Source: Perca fluviatilis (Eukaryota > Chordata > Actinopteri > Perciformes > Percidae). Taken from it: a stretch of 64,000 bases of DNA. Shown here one piece after another: positions 57,944 to 64,000 of the stretch. The notes beneath the pieces are model-generated. The model ran no database searches. It was given only the letters and a program-made list of their open reading frames with translations, and was not told where the DNA came from. Every line of letters begins with the position of its first letter. The stretch's first letter is position 1. The stretch covers positions 1,116,001-1,180,000 of the forward strand of contig NC_053133.1 in assembly GCF_010015445.1 (NCBI RefSeq). Direction: 5' to 3'. The position numbers and the translations under genes are program-made.

Positions 57944-59354
57944 ATAGCCTGGTCCTACCAGACTCTGGTCCATTAGCGTGGTCCTACCAGACTCTGGTAC
58001 ATTGGCCTGCTCCTACCAGACTCTGGTCCATTAGCCTGGTCCTACCAGACTCTGGTCCATTTCATTAGTACAGAGTCTGGCCACTCTCCATTGACAAGTG
58101 TTAACTTTAGCTTGCAGGCGGGTGTTTGGTGTGAAGTTTAAAATATTCTATTGGATCTGCCCAGAGCCACTCTGGATCTGCCATAACCAATCGCTAATGG
58201 TTGGTCGTGACGTATGTCATGCGCATGTGCAACAAGAGGGGAGACTGACAACTATCGGCTTATATTTAGCATTAGCATCGCTAGCGTTAGCCTTAGCCAA
58301 CTCCTTCACCACTAATGGAGCGAGCTGTAAAATCAAACTGTTCCCGAACCCCGTGGCCACCGACACAACTCAGCAAAGATTATTCTTGCTCGGGCTTTAA
58401 CTTCTGGATATTCTGCAGTGTTGCCACACAACCCGGTCTCACGGCAGTTCGTGTAAATGTCAACGTTATTCTTAATCTATTGATACGTGTTCACGGAGAC
58501 GTTTTTCTCGTTACGTGTAAATGTCACATTATTTTCTTGGGTATTTTACGTGTAAATGTCACGTTATTTTCTCGGGTTTTTTACGTGTAAATGTCACGTT
58601 ATTTTCTCGGGGAAAGGACGCCGGGAGGCGACCGAAAAGGAAGCTCCATAAGCCGGGAGGCGCCCGCGAGGCTGCCCGCTGGGGACGCGCTGGATGAGGT
58701 GGCCGGGAGGCGGCCGAAAAGGACACTCCATAAGCCGGGAGGCTGGGGACGCGCCACAATAACGGGATGGCGGATGTTGGGTTTAGGAAAAACCTTATGG
58801 GGAAAGTGCGCCTTAAACGCCGGGAGATGTGCCACAGTAACATGCGGGACAAAACGCCACACGCAGGGACGCCATCCCCGGGAAACAAAGCGCCACACGC
58901 AGGACGCGATCCCCAGTCCTGTGTTGTTTGACCCATCCACCACCCCGACCAACCTCCCTACGAGGATTTTCGGCTTTTTATATTACTCCCTACCATTTTC
59001 GTGCTGTGGCCACAAAATATGCTTCCCATTGAAATACATTACTTCACATTTTCGTGTTGTCCGCCACGTAAAAACCGACAAAAACGTCTCCGTGAACACG
59101 TATCAATAGATTCAAATAACGTCACATTTACACGAACTGCCATGAGACCGGGCTGTGCCACAACGGACCGAATGGCTTCGCTCACATCTAGCGCACAACC
59201 TCAACGTCATCGTTCTCAGCCACTCCCTCTGTTTGCTGATTGGACTGCCAAATATTTGGCCAGAGAAAACCCAACAATATACCGCGAACTCAGACGGAGT
59301 ACTGAAGGGAAATGAAAATTGAGCATTAGTACGTAGGAGGGCGGCGCCAGGCTA
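57944..59354. mobile_element. TAGCCTGG MITE inside L2 ORF2
   Basis: ATAGCCTGG at the left and CCAGGCTA at the right, with an exact 8-bp duplication ggcatact (57,936-57,943 and 59,355-59,362). Its left end has four short repeats of GGTCCTACCAGACTCTGG (57,951-58,060). It carries another element at 58,432-59,152. Same ends as 43,303-43,773. Confidence 0.87.
58432..59152. mobile_element. Element with ~80-bp inverted ends and a CpG-rich core
   Basis: CCCGGTCTCACGGCAGTTCG at the left is matched in reverse at 59,133-59,152, and pairing continues through CTATTGATACGTGTTCACGG. Four ACGTGTAAATGTCAC-type repeats follow inside the left end. The core (58,610-58,900) is GC-rich with repeated GCCGGGAGGC. 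Flanks share tgccaca but no exact duplication was found. The 172-codon frame here is an effect of the CpG-rich repeats. Confidence 0.75.
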
Positions 59355-59548
59355 GGCATACTAGGCCCTCTAACTCCTAATATTCGCTCCACTGTCTATT
59401 TTGACAGTGCATTTAAATTTGACAATTTGTTGTCAGGTCAAGCTTCTTACAGCTGAGAAATATAGCTAAGGTAAAGGCCTATCTCCATCCTAATGACTTA
59501 GAGATTGTGATCAATGCTTTTATAAATTCACGACTTGACTATTGGGTT

Positions 59549-60575
59549 TAGTATGAAGGTAAATATGGTGCTTGTAGAGCTTGTAGAATACAATGTGAGA
59601 ACTTGCAGAACCAAAAATCTGACATGTATGTTAAAATTTGCACTTGTAAAACATATTCACACACGTGATCTGAATTTGAAGTCCTAGAAAAAAATCACGA
59701 GAGCTTGTAAAAAAAAATCTGAACTTGTAAGTTGAAATTTCCCTTACTTATTTTACCAGTAATGTGCTACAGAATACTCATGCTGCAAAATATGAGTAAT
59801 GAAGAGGACCTTAAATCTCAATGTCGATTTATTTATATAGCACATTTAAAACAACTGAGGTTGACCAATCTGCATTACAAGGTAAAATACAACAATAACA
59901 CAATAACTGAAGTACAGAGTATATCACAAAGAAAAGACTAAAAGAATAAAAGGTAATAATGTCTTTCCTTAACTGGAAAGAGAGGCCAAAGCAAAAATAT
60001 GTTTTTAACAGTGATTTGAAGTGTTCGAGAGTGGGGGCGTTTCTAATATGAAATGGTAAACTGTTCCACAAGTTAGGGGTGGCTACAGCAAAGGCTCGAT
60101 CACCTCTGGTTATGAGCCTAGTTACTGGCACATCCAGGAGGAGCAGATTAGCTGAGCTCAGCACTCTTGCTGGAATGTGAGCATGAAGGAGCTCGGTCAG
60201 GTCAGGCGGCGCCAATCCTTGGATAGATTTAAAAGTTAACAGTAAGATTTCAAAATCAATCTTGTAATGAACAGGTAGCCAGTAGAGGGAGCGCAACACA
60301 GGTGTAATGTGGTCCCTCTTTTTTTCTGTCAGAAGGCAGGCAGCAGCATTTTGGACTAGCTGCAGGCATTGAATAGATTACTGGTCAAAACTATGAAGGT
60401 TGATGATGCAAAATGTGAGAGCTTGTAGAATACAATGTGAGAACTTGCAGAACAACACATTTGAACTTGTAAGTTGAAATTTCCTGTTTTCTAGATGTGA
60501 ACTCACAGAAAAAAATATTCACAAATGTGTAGATTGATATTTACATGAACACAATGACAGCTGCAAACTTGTAAG

Positions 60576-60579
<4 letters not shown>
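59549..60579. repeat. Dispersed repeat split by an L2 insertion
   Basis: AGAGCTTGTAGAATACAATG and GTGAGAACTTGCAGAAC occur at 59,575-59,610 and again at 60,420-60,453, and AACTTGTAAGTTGAAATTTC also twice (59,722 and 60,464). The two copies flank a minus-strand L2 3' end. They are either a direct duplication or one repeat with internal copies. Class unknown. Confidence 0.6.
59815..60385 (-). pseudogene. L2 LINE 3' end (reverse-transcriptase C-terminus and tail)
   Basis: On the minus strand: CLQLVQNAAACLL (about 60,350), then LRSLYWLPVHYKIDFEILLL, FKSIQGLAPPDLTELLH, GDRAFAVATPNLWNSLPFHIR and LEHFKSLLKTYFC, a clean C-terminus of an L2-like polymerase. The tail ends in ATGTGCTATATAAATAAATC at 59,823-59,842, the common L2 3' terminus. 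It begins just where the plus-strand L2 (ending at 59,548) stops in the protein. Confidence 0.85.

Positions 60580-60658
<79 letters not shown>
60580..60658. repeat. (TG)n microsatellite
   Basis: About 79 bases of uninterrupted TG. Confidence 0.96.
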
Positions 60659-60659
<1 letters not shown>

Positions 60660-61116
60660 CTGAAGGTGTGTCAGACGGGTGAACATACAGATGCTTGTTT
60701 TTTTGTTTGTGTGTTGTTTAATGTTGACTGTTGGAGCAGATGATGCAAGAACATTTTCTGTGTGAATAGACAGTTTTATCTTATCTCAAAGTTTTGAACG
60801 TTTTATTAAACATATTAACAATGTGTCTTGTAGATGTAGCCTGCTGAACTTAGACCCACACAGGACACAATAACTTCTTCAGGGTTCATTTATTTTAGTT
60901 ATACTGATGGTTTCTTGCGTTATTACGGCAGTGGGCTTAGAACACTGACATAGAAAAATAAAACAATATAAATATACCTTCTCGATAAATTCCACAGAAT
61001 ACAGACTCTGAAAAACGGGCAGCAAAAACACAAACAGTTGTTGTACTTTACCAATAACCACATACAATAGCATAGGTGACGCTTTATGCATTCTAACAAT
61101 ACATTGCTAACACATC
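60659..61116. other. No gene seen
   Basis: AT-rich unassigned sequence. Confidence 0.35.
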
Positions 61117-61363
61117 GTCACCTTCCTAAAATAATGGCCTAAGTCATTTCTTTACAAAAAATATTTTTTTGCCTAAATCATCTCCTCATGGTGCTGGCCA
61201 CCTGTGGTAAAATTGCCTACATCCTCAGCTGAACAGTTCATGTGATTCTACACCTTTAGTATAATGGCCTATGTCAAGCATGTGACTTAGGCCATTCAGT
61301 TTTTTGTGTGTTCTGAAAAACCTGAAAAAATGACTTAGGGCCATTATTTTAGGAAGGCGTGAC
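61117..61363. mobile_element. Foldback MITE
   Basis: CTTCCTAAAATAATGGCC with TAAGTCATT at the left is mirrored at the right (61,330-61,356). Inner blocks also repeat AATGGCCTA. GTCAC-like bases border both ends, which are either part of the repeat or a worn duplication. Non-coding. Confidence 0.7.
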
Positions 61364-61920
61364 TACAAACACTGGCGTCGGCTACACCATCCATCGACAT
61401 CCATCCAAAGTCAATTTACTCTACAACATATCTAGTTACAAGATGAACACAGATATCACTTTAACCGTTTGTACATACATGTTTGCAATTCAATTCAATT
61501 TTGCAGTCAATCAGTCACAAAAACAAACAGGGCAGAATAAAACCATCGCAATCATTCAAACAACCAATCACATCCTGGAATGCATGTGTGGTGTAGCACA
61601 CCTTTCTCCACAGCTGTGGCGATAGGTCTGGGCAATGCGAGACTAATTACATTTGTGTAGTTTTAAAAAAATATATTGAACAAAACTATGAGAAGACATG
61701 CGTCTTGTCTTAACCTTTACGTCAGCCGTTTACATTGACATTACACGGTCAAATACTTTCAACTTCACCGTAAAAAATGTAATCCATTACATTTTCTACA
61801 AAACTTACAGTATTTGCTAATGGAAATCAGTTGTATTGAATGTACATGGTAGCAGTCAAATGCCATGTGGTTTGATTTTCAGTCGCCACCTCATTCTGAA
61901 GTGGCCAAAGCTGTCAGTGT
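61364..61920. other. No gene seen
   Basis: Unassigned sequence; no domain-bearing frame. Confidence 0.35.
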
Positions 61921-62523
61921 TAGGCCGGTTCCACATTGGATGCGTGGCGTGAGCGTGTCAGCTGCGTGGCGTGTCCGTTTATATTTCGGCTCCCATGTTA
62001 ACAGGTTAGAGCTTACACACTGCCTGCGTAACACGGCGAAAACGCGCACCTGCTAGAAATAGAACCGACGCCTATTTTTCACGCGACACGCAAGCGAGTT
62101 TGAAGCGTTTCCAGGCAAAATAGAAGAGGAAAAGATGTTTATATGTCGTTTTGACACAAATGCATATTAGTAAATGACATGTTGATGTTTGAAAGTCTCT
62201 AGGTTTTGATATAAATGCAGACATATAAATGTAATTTAAAAAAATCTATTCTCTAATATTGCACCTGTCAATACAGAACGAAATATTCTGTAGCCTATTT
62301 TGCCGTCAATACTGCCGACGTTGTCTTTGCTGTAATCAAATCAGTATATATTTACGTTTAATATGGTATTTCATTTTATCAATGGGAAACATGCATGTGT
62401 ACAGACGAGGCTAGCAGCAGCAGCGCCGTGTCAGACACGTTTCTGGTGTGTAAAGACATAGAAAAATCCACGCAGCTGACACGTAACAGAAACGCCACGC
62501 TCACGCCACGCAGGTAGTGTGTT
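61921..62523. mobile_element. hAT-like MITE
   Basis: TGCGTGGCGTGAGCGTG with CAGCTGCGTGG at the left faces CCACGCAGCTG and CACGCTCACGCCACGCAGG at the right. The interior is AT-rich. Terminal bases on the right are worn and no target duplication is clear. The pattern is familiar from teleosts. Confidence 0.65.
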
Positions 62524-63296
62524 ATCCACCTTATGATGCAATTGTTTTTTACTGCACCACATTCTTATGAAAATACCCTGAAATAAAGAGCTTTCTTTCA
62601 CTGGGATATTGAAAGGCAACACATCAAAGCAGTGTGATGCACCGGAGGTGAGAGCACTCCTCACTATAAATAATACAGCTATAAAGATTAAAATGCATAA
62701 CCCACTCATCAGGACTCATTTGTGATTTAAAGCACTTCTCCAGGAAATTAAAAACTGGAGATCATGCCCAAATTGCTTGAAAGTAAGTTTGAACAGTTTT
62801 TTTTGTGGCAGAACAAAGGTAAGATATCCTGAATCTATTTTAACGTGTACTTTGAAATAAATTAAGCCTATCAAATATGAGGGTTTATTGATGCAGAACT
62901 TTTTTTCCCCTCTAAAGCAGTGCCTATTTGATCCAACTTAAAGGAGATATCTTCCCCGCTCTGGTGTTGTTCACTTCTTATAATGGAATTTAACAAGTGT
63001 ATTAAAACACATGAAACTCATCATCTTAACAGTTTCGACCATGCTAATGCTGTAATCCAATTTAGCAAAGTTACATTTGTAGATGATGTGCACTCATTCT
63101 AGATTCCAAGTCATGTTAGTAACTACACACAGAATGAAAGGAATTAAAAGATGACAAACATTCTCATAATGTAATATTTTGGCCCCACTAGTGCGTTTCT
63201 ATAAACACTGTGGGGGTGTTTAGAGAAGACATATTGTTTACCGTCTTCAGATTCATACTTGTATTTCATGTTACTACTAGAACATGTTTACATGCT
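62524..63296. other. No gene seen
   Basis: Unassigned sequence; no domain-bearing frame and no repeat structure noticed. Confidence 0.35.
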
Positions 63297-63335
63297 TTAA
63301 AGGACAATTCCGGCGCAAAATGAACCTAGGAGTTT
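63297..63335. mobile_element. End of a fish MITE, cut by a LINE
   Basis: TTAAAGGACAATTCCGGCGC then AAAATGAACCTAGG is a widespread terminus of a non-autonomous vertebrate or fish DNA element. The remainder is absent because the LINE at 63,336 begins here. Confidence 0.5.
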
Positions 63336-64000
63336 TTATTTTTTTTATTTTTATTTAGGTTTATTTAACAGGGACAATGCACACTAATAATACATAAAGA
63401 AAATGTACAGTGTGCCAGAATTAGCCAAAAGGCTACTTTACATCTGCTGTCCCTGGACAGATTGTACGATGTCACACCTACAAAGATAAAAGGATTATAA
63501 AAGTACATATAAGTTTAGTCCAGTACAAGTAAAATTGACTATCAATGTTAAAAGAAATAATCAAACATATAAACAAAAACAGTTGATCAATATCAACATC
63601 AACACCAACACACACACAAGCCACACTGTCAGCCCAACAACCTCATAGGCATAGCACAATTGACACAAACACAAACCGGCAGGACAGGAAAGACGAGATA
63701 GCAGCAAGATTTTGTAACTACATGTAATGTTGACAGTCCTGATTACCTGTTAGCCACTTCCTTAAGTTAAATTTAAAAGAAACATAAGTTTTAAAATTCC
63801 TAATGTCAGTAGGAATGAGGTTCCATTCACGAGCAGCCCTTACTGAAAAAGCTGTTTGACCAAATACACTTTTCCTCAGCGGAACAATGCAGTCACCTCT
63901 TGCTGCACTCCTTGTAGGTCTGTGAACATTTTGTACTGCGTTTACAAACTGGCTCAATACATGTGGAGCCAGTCCATGTAGAATTTTGTACATAAGACAG
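63336..64000 (-). pseudogene. L2-like LINE 3' end, runs off the window
   Basis: On the minus strand the frame at 63,993-63,718 reads MYKILHGLAPHVLSQFV, TRSAARGDCIVPLRKSVFGQ, FSVRAAREWNLIPTDIRN and LRKWLTGNQDCQHYM with a stop, an undamaged C-terminus for this family. The tail contains ATTGTCCCTGTTAAATAAACC and ends in an A-rich run at 63,336-63,360. The upstream coding part lies beyond the window. Confidence 0.82.

Larger units (their letters stand above)
53480..59548 (+). mobile_element. L2-type LINE, split by several insertions
   Basis: ORF1 (esterase type) at 53,540-54,074 and ORF2 at 56,744-59,548 lie in the usual order and orientation. Between them is a 2.4-kb segment that holds a 70-bp direct repeat and a Tc1. 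ORF2 is cut by a MITE at 57,944-59,354. The element ends abruptly at about 59,548, before the 3' quarter of ORF2. Whether ORF1 and ORF2 were one copy is likely from order and spacing but not proved. Confidence 0.7.
56744..59548 (+). pseudogene. L2 ORF2, split and broken
   Basis: Starts MDLLIRLALINVRSLFNKTF, the N-terminus of the apurinic-type endonuclease. VVYRPPKSNKDFMQEFADF follows at 56,970-57,030, with stops and frame breaks to 57,460. Reverse transcriptase: LLDLTAAFDAVDHSILLSRL, CGVPQGSVLGPILFSLYM and the catalytic FHCFADDVQMYL (about 57,770), then NKDKTEVIVFG. The frame is interrupted by the MITE at 57,944 and continues at 59,363 in the same frame once one 8-bp duplication copy is dropped. 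It ends near SRLDYW at 59,546; the remaining C-terminus is lost. Confidence 0.85.

Noticed and set aside
58591..59109. 172-codon frame on the plus strand, 117-125 codons on the minus strand
   Set aside because: It lies in the CpG-rich core of a MITE with internal repeats, overlaps equally long frames on the other strand and has no domain.

Overview
This window looks like repeat-rich intergenic or intronic DNA from a ray-finned fish, probably a percomorph. Nearly every recognisable feature is a transposable element of teleost type: hAT, Tc1, PIF/Harbinger and TTAA-targeting DNA elements, L2-, Rex1- and L1-like LINEs, and an LTR element of Gmr1 type, with long (CA)n, (GATA)n and (AT)n microsatellites between them. 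I found no convincing host protein-coding exon. The only intact reading frame of clear function is a Tc1 transposase at 55,208-56,227. Taxonomy and family names rest on recognised motifs and remembered repeat sequences; no database search was run.

Layout. 1-1,966 is mostly unassigned, with one LINE tail. 1,967-7,625 is a set of nested DNA transposons: a TTAA-flanked element contains two separate 8-bp-duplication hAT insertions, and each of those contains a further element. 7,626-16,900 is quieter, with a foldback element (7,981-8,212), an hAT-like MITE with an 8-bp duplication (11,873-12,471) and LINE tails. 17,043-19,085 is a minus-strand Rex1-like LINE with a long poly-T block in place of its 3' coding part. 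21,540-24,632 holds LINE remnants and a Harbinger transposase C-terminus. 24,740-28,680 is a degraded Ty3/gypsy-like element whose integrase lies upstream of reverse transcriptase; the integrase is split by a second TTAA element, which itself carries a Harbinger-type insertion. 29,706-30,510 is the front of a ZBED-type hAT transposase.

31,000-40,373 carries shorter fragments: a LINE 5' region, a Myb/SANT remnant, a tRNA-like SINE, a MITE with target duplication, a minisatellite, a third TTAA element and a second Rex1-like copy. 40,401-47,802 is a large hAT bounded by perfect 8-bp duplications; it was filled later by a minus-strand L1 (itself cut by a MITE), a Harbinger-like gene remnant and an L2 piece. 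48,264-48,741 is a probable solo LTR. 53,480-59,548 is a plus-strand L2 LINE with an esterase-type ORF1 remnant and a separate ORF2. Between the two lies a segment flanked by a ~70-bp direct repeat that contains the intact Tc1, and ORF2 is cut by a MITE that holds yet another element. The last 4 kb contain two further MITEs and the 3' end of an L2-like LINE that runs off the window.

These genes do not form a pathway. What the window offers is a readable relative history of insertions, because many junctions keep exact target duplications and several interrupted frames read on cleanly across them. The youngest-looking resident is the Tc1 copy. The older hosts (Gmr1-like, L1, L2, Rex1) have lost catalytic residues or are truncated.
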